A stretch of DNA of 64,000 nt from Absidia repens (taxonomy: Eukaryota > Mucoromycota > Mucoromycetes > Mucorales > Cunninghamellaceae): assembly GCA_002105175.1 (NCBI GenBank), contig MCGE01000036.1, positions 186,001 through 250,000 of the forward strand, given 5' to 3'. The position numbers were made by a program, and so were the translations under genes. Position 1 is the stretch's first letter; the number at the start of each line of letters is the position of its first letter. The notes below the pieces were generated by a model that saw nothing but the letters and a program-made list of their open reading frames with translations, was not told the DNA's origin and did no database searches. Below, piece by piece: positions 11,851 through 22,913 of this stretch.

Positions 11851-14190
11851 TCAATATGCTTTTTTCTTGTTGTTGCTGTTGTTACCAGCAGGTAAGGATG
11901 AGAGGGCGAGGGACCAAAGGGTATTCAACGAGCGAGTCACCCCAGCAAACGAGGCACGATGGAAACCATAAATACAGCGTAAAGCAATCCATTGTTTTTT
12001 CCAAGTAGGCACTTTGGCACGACGCGGGAACACAAGGTCATGGCGGATAATGGGGCCAATGGCCATATAGATTTCAAACGCTGCCCGGATGCCTTGCTGG
12101 ACTTCGGTAGGTAACCCATCAATGCCAAGTTGCGCCTTGGTTGTCAGTTGGTCGGCCACATCCAAAATACGCACCGCAAACGCCTTGATTTTATCATTGC
12201 CGACACGTTCGGCTTTGCGGTGTTTCAATAAATGATAGGTAGCGTTGCTGTGATTGTTTTTGCCAGAGCCCGGAGTGGTGGTAGAAGGAGTGCCGCTGCT
12301 GCTGCTGTTAGAGCCGGTGGTCGTAGTCGTATTGGCATGAGGAGAGGACGACATGTAGGATAAAGGCACATAGCATCGATTATCCAATGAATCAGAGACA
12401 ATATCTCGAGCAATATTTACCAACTGAAGACACTATTTGTTTAATAAAAAAAAATGTGTGTGTGTGAGAGGTTTGTGAGGTTTTCCCAAATTTGGATAAT
12501 AAAGAAGAAGAAAAAAAAAAGATGGCTGGGTTTTTTTGTTTTTTTTTTTTTTTTTTACCTGTCCTGTAGCAGTGGCCCGCGCCAATACATGATTGTTTCG
12601 AGCAATGAGATCCGAGCCATTCCAGTTCCCATGTCCAGTCTTGAACATGATGACACATGTACACAGTTCACCAAACTTGCCCGAGATCAAAGCGGCATAG
12701 TGCATCATGTCTTGTTGCGTGGCCATGGGTTTGCCAGCCAAGTCCAGTTTCCATGCAGTGCACAAATCATCAGCGGCCTTGGGACACAGGACGCCTGAAA
12801 TTCGTGCCAGGCTTCGGAAGGACGCAAAGGCCATCTTGTTTTCGCCCAATCGATGCCATAAGGCCAACCAATCGACTTGACCATGATGTGATAACGTAGG
12901 ATCCATGATAGTGTCCTTGTTGACATTGTCCATCGTCTTCACCTTTGCAGCAGCAGTGCTAGGGGTATGGGTAATCACCAGGCGGAAATAGGCACGGATC
13001 AATTGCAAATTATGATGTCGTTCAGGCAACGTGGGAGCATCATCGACCAAATCATCGCAGGCACGGAAAAAGCCATAGAGAATACATAAATCTTGACGCA
13101 AGTTGGTAGGGAACAGTGCCGCCATGGTTTTCCATGAGCGAGACGCAGGACCAAGACCTTTGATGACTTCAACAAGATCAGCCACAGGGTCAGGACAGAG
13201 TAAATGTTGGCGTGCAAGAACATGACGAATGGTAGATACCATGGTACGCCAATACGTCCAGGTGGTGGGGGTTTGGAGTTGTGTCATGTTGGGCTGAGGT
13301 GGGTATGTGTTGACAATGGCGTCAGCGTTGTCGAGTAAACAAGAGGCTGTGACAATGACCAATGTGACCAGGCCCCATTCCATGGTATGCCATTCATGCA
13401 ATAAGGAATCGCGCGGGGCTTGAACAAGACCACGGCTAACCAAGGTCGATAGGACCACCGTAGCACCTAGCGCATACCGTCGACGATAATAATATGCCCC
13501 CGAGTATTGCCACATCAAGCCAAGCATAAAACAACAAGCAGCTGAAAGTGTATAGGATTCCTCAGTGGATAGGGTCACGTTGAGGCTAAAAAAAATTAAA
13601 ATAAAAAAAAAAGTGAGTTTGTGGTGGTAGAGGTCTGGACTCGACTTTTTTTTTTTTTGGGTGCGGGGAAAATGGGCTTACCAAAGGTAACCAAGACATG
13701 TGAAAAAAATGGAGCCGGAATAACGTAATGTTTGATTCTTCAGAGGCGAGTCCAAGACACCAATGTAAAGAATAGGGAAGGTCCAGCGGGTCAAAAAGGC
13801 CCACACATAAAGACATATATTGGTGATTAAGATTAAAACACATGCATCTGTCCATAAAGCTGTGTTGTAAAATATGCTGGTGGTAGTTATGCCGTTGTTG
13901 GCGGTGGAGACGCCGATAGAATAGTGACTGGTACTATTATATCGGTAATGAAGCGGATGATCCGGACGATGAGGATCGATTGAAGATGTGGGTAAATAGG
14001 ACGATGAAGATGGACTGATATGTTGTTGGTGAGGTATTGACATAATGATTTGGTAGAGAAAAGGCAGTACGGCCATGACTAAGCTGAATCCTAGGGTTTT
14101 GACCTTATCCAAGGTCGTGATAAATGGTCGATAGACCGAAATTAAAATCACCAATGATATCATTGGAGCCATTAACGTTTGTATCATCAT
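11851..14190 (-). CDS. Divergent carRP-like phytoene synthase with degenerate lycopene cyclase half
   Basis: Three exons (14190-13682, 13585-12559, 12432-11851) join to 705 codons. The N-terminal about 300 residues are a series of hydrophobic helices aligned with the fungal lycopene cyclase half. The C-terminal half is a trans-isoprenyl (squalene/phytoene) synthase domain with GPASRSW, FPTNLRQDL, the first Asp-rich motif DDLVDD (347-352), YAALISGKFGEL and the second motif NIARDIVSD (518-526), followed by RCYVP. In carRP/carRA proteins the two halves make phytoene and cyclise lycopene to beta-carotene. Here the cyclase-type acidic motifs (WDNY and two P(L/V)EE motifs) are not visible; the second is replaced by HTMEW (236-240) and the first by LWTD. 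The synthase half looks active and the cyclase half does not. A TATA-like TATAAAG lies near 14280-14286; an in-frame ATG at 14259 is possible but too close to it. Confidence 0.85.
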
Positions 14191-14419
14191 GATTATATGT
14201 ATATGTATAAAAAAAGGGGTATATAAATAGAGAGAATAGAAAAATAAAAAAAGAACCATTCAGTTGGAGGGCTCCTCTTTATATACTCATCCAAGCCAGA
14301 GTTTTTTTTTATTTATTATTTAGATACCCGACGATGGCTCCTATTTTTACGACGACCTAAAGTTTACGCCTTTCTAATCTGTTCTCTCTCTTTGTTCCAC
14401 GACTTGGACCAAGCGAGAA

Positions 14420-14461
<42 letters not shown>

Positions 14462-17086
14462 ATCATTGGACTTGATCGTAGCCAATCCTGAGGATCTCAG
14501 AAAAAAGAAAAAAAACCGGTTTATACTATCTGGAAATATCATACCTATCTCTTGGTTTTTGTGTGTGTGTGTCTTGAAATACACACACTAATAATAAGAA
14601 AAAAAAATCTCTCGTCGGCAATGACAAAAAAGAGGAAAACAAAAATTCGGTGCCTGAAAACCGCTTCCCCCTCCCTCCTGATCTCATCGTGCTCCTTTTT
14701 TTTTTCGCCACTGCCAGGTACACACCCCATATTAAAAATACGACGAATGTTGGTCTCCCCCATAGACAACACTATTTTATTTTTTTTTCATCTCCTCAAC
14801 ACAATAGTCTTGATTTTTGTTTGCAATGGAATGAACTTTATTTCTTTTTGTTATTTTGTGCTCCATCCATGACAAATGAAAAAACAGATCGGCGAAGGTC
14901 GCTTTTGTTGTTACATGTCAACGTGACCCATTGACTACGGTATGACATTATCGAGATGGGGAAAGAGAGAGGGAGGGAGGATGACCGACGATGAGAAAAA
15001 AAGAAAAAAAATCCCATCCCTGGGTGGGAGATATGGGATGACGGTGGCAAAATATTTTCATCCCCCTTTCCCACTTCGCACTGGCCGCCTCTTCGGAAAG
15101 CCTAAAGCCAAAAAAAAAACAAAAATAGGAGGTCTTCCGTTTTTACTCTGACTAGGACGGTGATTGAATTTTTTTTTACCTTTTTTTTTATGCAGACACT
15201 AGAAAAAGGAGACAATAGATCTCACATAAAAAATAAAAGAGAAGAATATGTGTCCTTTTGTATATTTTTTTTTTTCATCTCCTTTTCGCTACTATGCATA
15301 TTATTCTTATCGGCAAATAGAAAAAATAAAAACATAGATGCAATTTTTTTTTTTTTTTAGTTCCAATGATTCGTCACTTGTTTTGATCTTTTGCAGTATA
15401 GTAAAAAATTCAAAATAAGGCGTAAATTTCTTGTACTGAGCGGCTTACGCGCGCGCGTTAACGTAATCAAATGAGCAACCGAAAAAAAAAAATCCCAGTT
15501 AAAATGAAAAGTTTGGGGGCACACAGCAGTACCACCATCTCAGACGATGTGGCTTCGCCAAATCAGGTATTGTCTGTACTTTTTCTATTTCTGGCTAGCT
15601 TGATCGATCAGGTTTCTGTTATTTTTTCTTTTTGCAATTGGTTGCTTTGACTTGAATATGTCCGCTTCAAGTACGAGCATCATTGTCAGTCGATGCATTG
15701 AATGCGTTGGCTCCTTTTTTTTTTTTTTTGAAGAATGTACCTACTTCTTTTTTTTTTTTTTGTTCCTTGTACTTATCAAGGAAAAAAAAAACTTTATAGA
15801 TAGACACTTGAGAAATAAAGAGAAGTCATATGCTCCCTTTTGTGCTCGGCGGGATTTCAATTGTCTGCTGTGCTGGTTTTTCTTTGGTTAGATGGATCGG
15901 GGCAGACCAAATAAAATAAAATAGAAAATAACCAGCCAAGTTTATCCGTCCATTGGGACTTTTTTTTTTTATTTTATTTTTCAGGAACAGTTGATTCCTC
16001 TTCTCTTATCAACTGCTCCCCTCCCCCTTCGCTTTAATGCTAATTTATTCAAAAAGGAGAGACATTTCATAATAATAAGAATATACTTTTGACAGGTTGA
16101 ATTTGACTGCAGTACAAAGAACCTCGAGGGGTTCAAGTTCCAACCCCATCTCTCTTTTGCTTGTTCAGTCATCATTGATAGATTATTTGTGGAATACAAG
16201 ACTGTCATCAAGGGAGGCCAAGTGGCGAAAAAAAATACAACAACAACAAAAATAAAAATAACAGGTTTTTTTTTGAAACATAGGTAACCCAGCGTTGTCA
16301 TTGGAGCTATGTAATCATCGTAATCATCATGGGGTGTTTCTGGGTGTGGTGGCAAAACTCAAAACTCAAAAAAAAAAAAAAAAAAGGAGTGCCCTTTCTT
16401 GTCGTTCGATAAGCGCACAGTCAATTTGTTGGAACTTGTGTGTGCTGTCATCTTCTAAAAAGACTGGTCTGTCGAAACAAATCAAAAACCTGCTTCCTTT
16501 GTTTTGATGAGTACCTATCATATGGCTACCGTGTCCTCCTTTTTTTTTTTCCTGCTCCTTTTGTCAGCAAGCACATCATTCCAAACTATAACAACCTGTC
16601 AATAATCGATATCTCCATTTTTATTTATATGTTTTGGTTAGCTAAAGGAGACACTGTCAAAAAAAAAAAAAAAAAAAGGACAGCTATGTAATACATCAGA
16701 TTTAAAGTACTTTATATATTAAAGCATGTAAGACATGCTCGTTTTGTTTTTTATTGAAGAGTTTAAAAAAATGGGAAAATCTAATATACATGGTAGATTG
16801 CAAAATGATATACACTAATGGAGGAGAGGGTGGAGATACTATATGAAGGGGAGAAACAAAACTATATCAGCATAGCTGTGGACTATCGCGCGATGGGGGC
16901 GAAGAGGGGGGTGATCGAATACTAAAGGACTAGGGCAGTAGCGGGGGGGGGGGTGAGTAGGAGCGGAGGGGGCGAGCGAGGGGATATTAATAAATATATA
17001 TATACTAGAAAACAGAAGCAAGCGCGGCGGGGGGGGGAAAGAAGTAGGAGGCAAGGAGTGGGGGGGGAATGAAGATTCGTTGCACG
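14191..17086. other. 2.9-kb spacer without a recognisable gene
   Basis: It is dominated by poly-T/poly-A runs (for example 14427-14460 and 16364-16385), a short GCGCGCGC patch near 15450, and G-rich runs at 16940-17065. All frames are short and owe their length to Phe/Lys homopolymers. I could not support any gene. Confidence 0.45.
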
Positions 17087-17785
17087 TCAATTCGTTGAGC
17101 TAGAACCACGCTTGAATTTGGGAGGTACTATAAAACGAACATGGCGACCATTATCTATCCGTTGCCGTTTCGGCGAGGGGGTATCATCGTCATCACCATT
17201 ATCATCGTCACTAGCGATTTCTTGTCTGCCACAACGTAATTGTCTTCGTTGTCGAAATTCCTTGATACACCGTGAGCGATAGTGTTGCAACTGGATATCA
17301 CGCTGTGTCTTTCGGAGATGCTTTTCTCGTTGGGTCGACGGTAAAGGGGCATCGATCGGAATATTGTCATGATCGTCACAATCAGGTTGGTGGTGGTCAT
17401 TCTCAGATCCACTGGTCGCCATATGCTGAGATCGCCATACCTTAAATGGAATACTCTGAGCGCGGTCGTCTTTGTCATCCGTGTGTTGTTGTTGTTGTTG
17501 TTGTTGTTGTTGCCCCAAAGCTGGCTCCAATAGATCATCATGATGGGTTGTGTTTGTTGGTGTTAGTGGTGATGGTGGTAATGTTTGTTGATACGGGGAC
17601 GGTAGCGATGAAGTTGTTGTTGATGCTGATAATGGATATGAGGAGGTTAATGGGGGTAACTGATCTTCTAAGGGTGTTGGTAAAGAAGGAGGTTGTGGTG
17701 CGGGCACTGTTGTCGGTGGTATTGATATTGATGATGCTGGTGTTGGCTGAATAGGTGTTGGTGTGGAACAGACAGAAAGATCCAT
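17087..17785 (-). CDS. Hypothetical protein, Ser/Pro/Gln-rich with basic C-terminus
   Basis: A single 232-codon frame. Residues 1-85 are Pro/Ser/Thr-rich, followed by a nine-residue Gln tract, an acidic/His patch, a basic helix-prone segment (about 150-190, EKHLRKTQRDIQLQHYR) and a DDDNGDDDD stretch. It ends in a basic tail with PKRQR, resembling a nuclear localisation signal. HVRF near the end (GRHVRFIV) fits the RVxF docking motif of protein phosphatase 1; this is only a motif match. It is transcribed away from the histone-like gene at 18201 across 415 bp, so they may share a promoter. I do not recognise a family. Confidence 0.55.
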   Translation of the reverse strand: MDLSVCSTPTPIQPTPASSISIPPTTVPAPQPPSLPTPLEDQLPPLTSSYPLSASTTTSSLPSPYQQTLPPSPLTPTNTTHHDDLLEPALGQQQQQQQQQHTDDKDDRAQSIPFKVWRSQHMATSGSENDHHQPDCDDHDNIPIDAPLPSTQREKHLRKTQRDIQLQHYRSRCIKEFRQRRQLRCGRQEIASDDDNGDDDDTPSPKRQRIDNGRHVRFIVPPKFKRGSSSTN

Positions 17786-18200
17786 TTTTTGTTGTTCGTT
17801 TTTCTATTGATCAATAATATCCAAAGGGTATGTTGTAAGTATCAACGTCGCTCTAAACCATCACGCTGGGAATGAGGAAGGAGAACACTGCGATAATTTC
17901 TTTGTTTATCCTGAAAAATCGAAAGGGCGGTGATTAAATATGACGATTTTCACAGGTGGGAGTAAAAAATACATCCATATCATAATCAACCAAAACATCC
18001 TATTACACAATAAAAAGGAATCATTGGTTCTGTTGTGTAGTGAAAACAAAGAGATCAATCATCACCAAATTTAATCGATAATGAAAAATGACCACTGAAC
18101 TCCGTCGACCTTTTTTATTTTGTCGTCAGTCGAAATCATATAAATGCTCAACCCAATCCACTCTTCTTGATTTTTTTAGTAAATCATAGATATATCATCA
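17786..18200. promoter_or_regulatory. Shared divergent promoter region
   Basis: 415-bp intergenic region between two genes transcribed apart. On the plus strand TATAAAT lies at 18139-18145, 56 bp before the histone-like ATG. Sequence evidence is limited to this box and the spacing. Confidence 0.5.
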
Positions 18201-18599
18201 ATGGCATCTCGCAAGCAACCTCCACGCAAGACCAACTCCTCCTCCTCCTCCTCCTCCTTTTCCTCAAAGAAACGGAGCGGTGGCGGTATTAAGAAATCCA
18301 AACCACGTCGACGTGCTCCTGGCACGGTGGTTCTTCTTGAAATACAAAACCTTCAGGCATCTTCCAAACTTCTTTTTCCCAAACTACCCTTTCAACGTCT
18401 CGTCCGTAAAATTTCCCGAGACATTCTCGACAAGGAAGGTCTTCGATTCCAGAAGGATGTGTTCAATGTGCTCCAGGAAGCCACGGAAAGTCACATAGTC
18501 TCGCTCTTTCAAGATACGAAATTGGTTGCAAATCATGCCAATCGCATTACCATCCAGCCGAAAGATATGCATTTAGCCCAACGACTTCGTAATGATTAA
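18201..18599 (+). CDS. Divergent histone H3, CENP-A-like candidate
   Basis: Intronless, 132 residues. The C-terminal histone fold is clearly H3: PGTVVLLEI (alpha-N), KLPFQRLVRKIS (alpha-1), LRFQKDVFNVLQEATESHIV (alpha-2) and HANRITIQPKDMHLAQRLR (alpha-3). Two features point away from canonical H3. The roughly 40-residue tail is unique, with a poly-Ser run and KKRSGGGIKKSKPRRR, and keeps only a trace of the RKQ/ARK modification sites. Loop 1 is two residues longer than in H3: 15 residues rather than 13 between LPFQRLVR and the end of LRFQ, the same count as in human CENP-A. CENP-A replaces H3 in centromeric nucleosomes and directs kinetochore assembly. Whether this protein is centromeric is an inference; an unusual non-centromeric H3 variant is the alternative. 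Confidence 0.8.
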   Translation: MASRKQPPRKTNSSSSSSSFSSKKRSGGGIKKSKPRRRAPGTVVLLEIQNLQASSKLLFPKLPFQRLVRKISRDILDKEGLRFQKDVFNVLQEATESHIVSLFQDTKLVANHANRITIQPKDMHLAQRLRND

Positions 18600-19785
18600 T
18601 TAATAGTGTATCCATTGCATGAAAGGCTCGAGAATGCGTTAGATAAGTTGATATATTTTTTTATCATGCTTCATTTATTGAAATCGCATTAGCCCAGTCT
18701 GTCAACAGCAACTCGTATAAATAAACATTCATTACCGTGTGTATTGACTTTTTTTTTTCAAAAAAAAAGAAAAAAGAAAAAAGAAAAAACAGTAATGGAT
18801 GATGGAGATTTGGTTTTGGTGTAATAGACAGTGACATAGAGGGGAAACGAGGAACAATATCCGTAGAGTAGATTGGGAAAAAAAAGCAATTCACTCTCCG
18901 CCCACGTGCAATTCATGAGCCTAGCACTTAATATTAGGTGCGACAATGAACTCGCCATCGTCATTATGAACCACAATATCAAACAATAATGATGATGATA
19001 ATTTTTTGATTTCAAAAGAAAAACCAAAAAATCTCTTCCCTTCTCATACGGACCCCCCCGTAAAATAAAAGAGTTCGTTTTGAATAAAGTATGATACACT
19101 AAAAGCTAGACACAGAATATGTAGTTAGTACATATTTTGAAAAGGGTGCGATAATTGTGCTATGATATCAGTAATGAAATAATGAGGACACAATAAAAAT
19201 ACATGAAAGAGAGCGAACTAATGAAAACTATAATGTCCTACGGAAAAATGTGTACAAGAGAAAAAATAATAATGGATTTTTTGCCTTTTTACGTCATGGG
19301 AAATAGTCAGACATAAAGGATTACCCTCAGATGACAGAAATATTTTGAATCCCGCCCACATGATTTCCCCCCCACTTTTCTCTCCCTCATTACTGTTTTA
19401 TCAATATAATATATTCCCCCTTTTATCAATCACCCTCTGACCCATTAGATTATATGCAATGGCGTTACGTTAGATATTTTGCGGGTGACATTGCTACAGA
19501 TGCTTTCTAGCTTATTTCTACTAGAGTATTTTGTGGCACAACATCCAATTTGGGAGTGGCACGTGCGAAGGTTCCCAAACTTTTGCCTTTTACTAGGACA
19601 ACTGGTTCACCTCTGTATGCGGCCGCCCTCCAGCGGGTCTTCTTTTGCCTCCAGGTAAAAATTGGTGGTTGCATTTTTCTGGGTTTCAATCTTTCGTTCA
19701 CAGAAAAAAAAAAAAAAAAAAAAAAAAAAGCTCACAGGCTCTTTCGATTTTTTTTCTATTTGTATCATTTACAACTTCGTCTTTC
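18600..19785. other. Spacer before the second F-box gene
   Basis: AT-rich, with a TTGAATCCCGCCCACATG block near 19348 resembling the SINE head, and a poly-A tract at 19705-19728. Around 19530-19700 a G/C-richer stretch is open in several frames, but I could not link it to any protein. Confidence 0.4.
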
Positions 19786-20928
19786 ATGAACAATCTTGGT
19801 GATCTTCCAGCGGAAATAGTCACACTCATCGTCGAGCAACTCATTAGTCCGCAAGATTTTTACGCATGCACGCTGCTCAATAAACAGTTCTACACCGTCA
19901 CCAATCCTTTCCTCTGGCACACCGTCGTTATCCGCAATAAAACCGTCCTTCTCAAAGTCATTAGTGGCGTGGTCGAAACATCATCATCATCGGCTCAACT
20001 GGGCTACTATATACGGGAGATTGAATTTGGATCTTATGTGTCTGATGTGTCCGATGCTACTTTATTACTTTTAGTGATCCATCTGCCGTGTTTGGAACAT
20101 TTGAAGATTGCAAGGGGGAATCGGATCACGGATGCCAGTTTACAGTATGTGCCTCAGTATTGTCCACACCTCCAGTCGCTCTGTTTGGAAGACAGTAGTA
20201 TGATGCGGCGCACATTGGAAGCATGGGGGTTGCATTGCCATGACCTCACACGACTTGAATTGGAGAACTGCTCGGGGGTCTCGTTTTATGTGTTTCACGC
20301 CGTGGCCTCATGTCCTTTGGAAATCCTCAAGATCACTTTTTCCGTCCTCCATCTCGACAGCAGAACCGGGACTGGCAATGAATATTTTAATGCGGCTTTT
20401 GTTTTGGGAGGATTTCATCGATTACGCCATCTGTCGATTTTCGATGCCGGGCACCACTTTATTCAACACCTCATTCACATCCATGCCAATAACAAAAATG
20501 ACGGTATTGTTTGGCCTGACTTGGTGGACCTCTATCTCAACAACTGCAATGCCATTGACGACCGATCGATGATCACCTTTGTCCAATCCCATCCCCATCT
20601 CCAATGCCTTGGGTTAAGCGAAAACACGTTTTCCGATGCGGTGCTGGATGCCATGGCGACGTTTTTACCGGAGATGCGTCTGTTGGACTTACGTGCCAGT
20701 GAACATATTACCCATCGTGGCATACGACGACTTGTACAGCAATGCCCCTCGCTCACGTTTATCGCGCTTCATGAATGTGGCATGACCACTCACGAGTTTC
20801 CGGAATTGCGTGCCGATCGGTGTCATGGACATGGCTATGTGATGGGCATTTTGCAACATATCACCGTCAGTGAATTGGATCAAGATGATATCAACAAAAT
20901 ACGTACACAAACACTGACACCAATGTGA
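19786..20928 (+). CDS. F-box/LRR protein (full length)
   Basis: A single-exon frame of 380 residues. The start MNNLGDLPAEIVTLIVEQL is chosen because it places the F-box (LPAEIV ... DFYACTLLNKQF ... LW) at the N-terminus; a longer upstream frame runs through poly-A DNA. LRRs follow: LEHLKIARGNRITDASLQYV, LQSLCLEDS, LTRLELENCSGVSF, LVDLYLNNCNAIDDRS, LQCLGLSENTFSDAVL, MRLLDLRASEHITHRGIRRL. Such proteins normally bind Skp1 through the F-box and present substrates to an SCF ubiquitin ligase. GYYIREIEF and the C-terminal FPELR segment are shared with the paralogues at 33.6, 40.8 and 51.0 kb. Confidence 0.85.
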   Translation: MNNLGDLPAEIVTLIVEQLISPQDFYACTLLNKQFYTVTNPFLWHTVVIRNKTVLLKVISGVVETSSSSAQLGYYIREIEFGSYVSDVSDATLLLLVIHLPCLEHLKIARGNRITDASLQYVPQYCPHLQSLCLEDSSMMRRTLEAWGLHCHDLTRLELENCSGVSFYVFHAVASCPLEILKITFSVLHLDSRTGTGNEYFNAAFVLGGFHRLRHLSIFDAGHHFIQHLIHIHANNKNDGIVWPDLVDLYLNNCNAIDDRSMITFVQSHPHLQCLGLSENTFSDAVLDAMATFLPEMRLLDLRASEHITHRGIRRLVQQCPSLTFIALHECGMTTHEFPELRADRCHGHGYVMGILQHITVSELDQDDINKIRTQTLTPM

Positions 20929-21926
20929 TTGGATGGGGCCTATTTATCAAGGAACAACAACAGCAACCTCGTTTGCAATGGATCGTAAGTAGCAGAAGAA
21001 GAAGAAGAAGAAGAAGAAGAAGAAGAAGAAAAAAACAAAACCAGCCGTACTCAACTTGAGTTTTTTCTTTTTTTCTGAAGTATTCTTTTGCATTGATGAT
21101 AGCGAAAATGATGATCGGGGAAACTTTTCACTTGGCTCATACTCACTTACTTGGCATGGTGGTGGCTAGATCCTACATTGGCGGTCTTGTTAGCTTGTCA
21201 GGGATGAAGGAATCGGTGTTGTTATGTCGAGTGCAATGCCACCATGGAACGTTGTGTCTCTGTAAGTAGCCTCATTATTGGAATCAACAAAGAAAAAAAA
21301 AATCACCCGAATATGACTAATACGAAACACCTTTTTTTTTAAGCCAGAGAGATAGTTTAACCACCTCACGACTATGATATTGGTGAACCTGCGGGTGAAG
21401 GGGCACATATGTATACTGGGTAATTCTATTTGGATATGTTATGCATATTTGGAGGAAAATATGGCTAGGGGGTTTTTCTTCTTCTTCGTAGGTGAACCAG
21501 GATTTGGATCCTAGGGTTGAAGGGAAAAAAAAAAAAAAAAGACCTCTGTATGAATATCGGATAGGATAGTTTAGTGATTGTCGTTTAAAATCTTTTGTGC
21601 CTTTTTTCAATAAAATTCATCTCTTTCTATTTAAATGATTCTTTTCTTTGATCGACTCATTCCATGACTTGATATTCTTTTTTTTTTTTATGTAGTGTGT
21701 GGGAATTTCGGGGGGGGGGACAGGTGGAGGGCGACATTGCTGGTCAGGTTGAGATGACTATTTTATCTTTTTTGCTTGGGGTTTTAGTGTGGGATGATCT
21801 CCAGGATAAACCATTGGGCCATCAAATGTAGAAAGTGCTGTTTTTGTTTTCGTACGTTGTTTTTGCACGTTTCACCGTGTATATGTAATTATTTCGCGTC
21901 TGCATTATTGATGCTCCATTTTTCTT
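20929..21926. other. 3' flank and spacer with a (GAA)n tract
   Basis: A (GAA)n run lies at about 20996-21030. Poly-A/T tracts occur near 21340, 21522 and 21680. No gene is supported. Confidence 0.45.
21919..21926. repeat. 8-bp target-site duplication, left (TTTTTCTT)
   Basis: Identical to 22749-22756 across the element. Confidence 0.85.
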
Positions 21927-22748
21927 GGGAATTTCTCCATTTCAGAGGATTTTCAGAGGCTTCAGAGGATTTTCAGAGGATTTTCAGAGGATTTTCAGAG
22001 GAATTTCAGAGGATTTTCAGAGAGACCGTCCCGTACTACTTTTATTGTATCGCCGATAATTAGCAATTTGAGCATACAACGTGACATTAGGAAAAAAAAA
22101 AAAAAAAAAAAAAGGCATTGTTTATTCAATAGAGTAGTTCTTTAAAAAATAAAAATAAAGACTATCCAATTCTTCTACGCTTTTTGTTTTGGGCTAGAAT
22201 TCGTTCGCTAACTCTTTTCCTTCTGACGGTCTTTTTGGTAGTAGTCCTCGATGATCATTTTTGTTTGGAGGGCATTGGCGGTGGTGTTCCTTCCTTTGAT
22301 AAAGAAGGAGAAGGTGGTGAAGTTGATGGTGAGGGTAATTCTAGCGTTCTTTCTTTTAGTAAAGAAGGTGTATGAAGTGGAATTGATGGAGTTGATGGTG
22401 TGGGTGAATATGCTGGTGGTGATTCTAGTAGTGTTTCTTTTGATATAGAAGGAGGAGGAGGTGCAGTTGATGATGATGGTGTAGATGGTGGTGATTCTAC
22501 TGTAGGTGGTGGTGTTATTAAATCTAATACTGAAGGAGGAGATAATGGAACTGATGGTGAGGGTGTGGACGGTGGTAGCGGTTCCTACTGTCACGTCGTA
22601 TGCTTAAATTGCTAATTATCGGCGATACAATAAAAGTAGTACGGGACGGTCTCTCTGAAATTCCTCTGAAATTCCTCTGAAAACCCTCTGAAAATCCTCT
22701 GAAAATCCTCTGAAGCCTCTGAAAATCCTCTGAAATGGAGCAATTCCC
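21927..22748. mobile_element. Non-autonomous inverted-repeat DNA transposon (copy 2)
   Basis: The 822-bp element begins GGGAATTTCTCCATTTCAG and ends CTGAAATGGAGCAATTCCC. It is flanked by the perfect 8-bp duplication TTTTTCTT. The left end has seven or so CAGAGGATTTT-type units before GACCGTCCCGTACTACTTTT; the right end mirrors this. Both the terminal repeats and the low-complexity interior (GGTGGTGAT-like codons near 22260-22590) match copy 1 at 920-2044 in inverse orientation. No transposase is encoded; a 128-codon minus-strand frame in the interior is Thr/Ile/Ser-rich and probably not a gene. Confidence 0.87.
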
Positions 22749-22756
22749 TTTTTCTT
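22749..22756. repeat. 8-bp target-site duplication, right (TTTTTCTT)
   Basis: Identical to 21919-21926. Confidence 0.85.
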
Positions 22757-22913
22757 TTTAAATCAGGTTACACGTGGTCCGTTTGGGTTTTGACTGGGCA
22801 GTCCTGACGGCGATTGAAACGTTCTCCCAGTACACTTTCCATCACGCTTTTTTTTTTCTGATGCTTTTTTCATTTTATTTTTAACAACGGTACTTTGTTA
22901 TCTATCATATTTG

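Noticed and set aside
12454..12899. Plus-strand frames opposite the carRP-like gene
   Set aside because: Shadows of the phytoene-synthase exon; the minus strand carries all recognisable motifs and splice sites.
19507..19701. 64-codon minus-strand frame with a NotI-like GC-rich patch
   Set aside because: No family match, no splice partner and the opposite strand is equally open; not enough to call a gene.
22208..22594. 128-codon Thr/Ile/Ser-rich frame inside the second inverted-repeat element
   Set aside because: Low-complexity product of GGT/GAT repeats; no transposase motif and not preserved as a frame in the first element.
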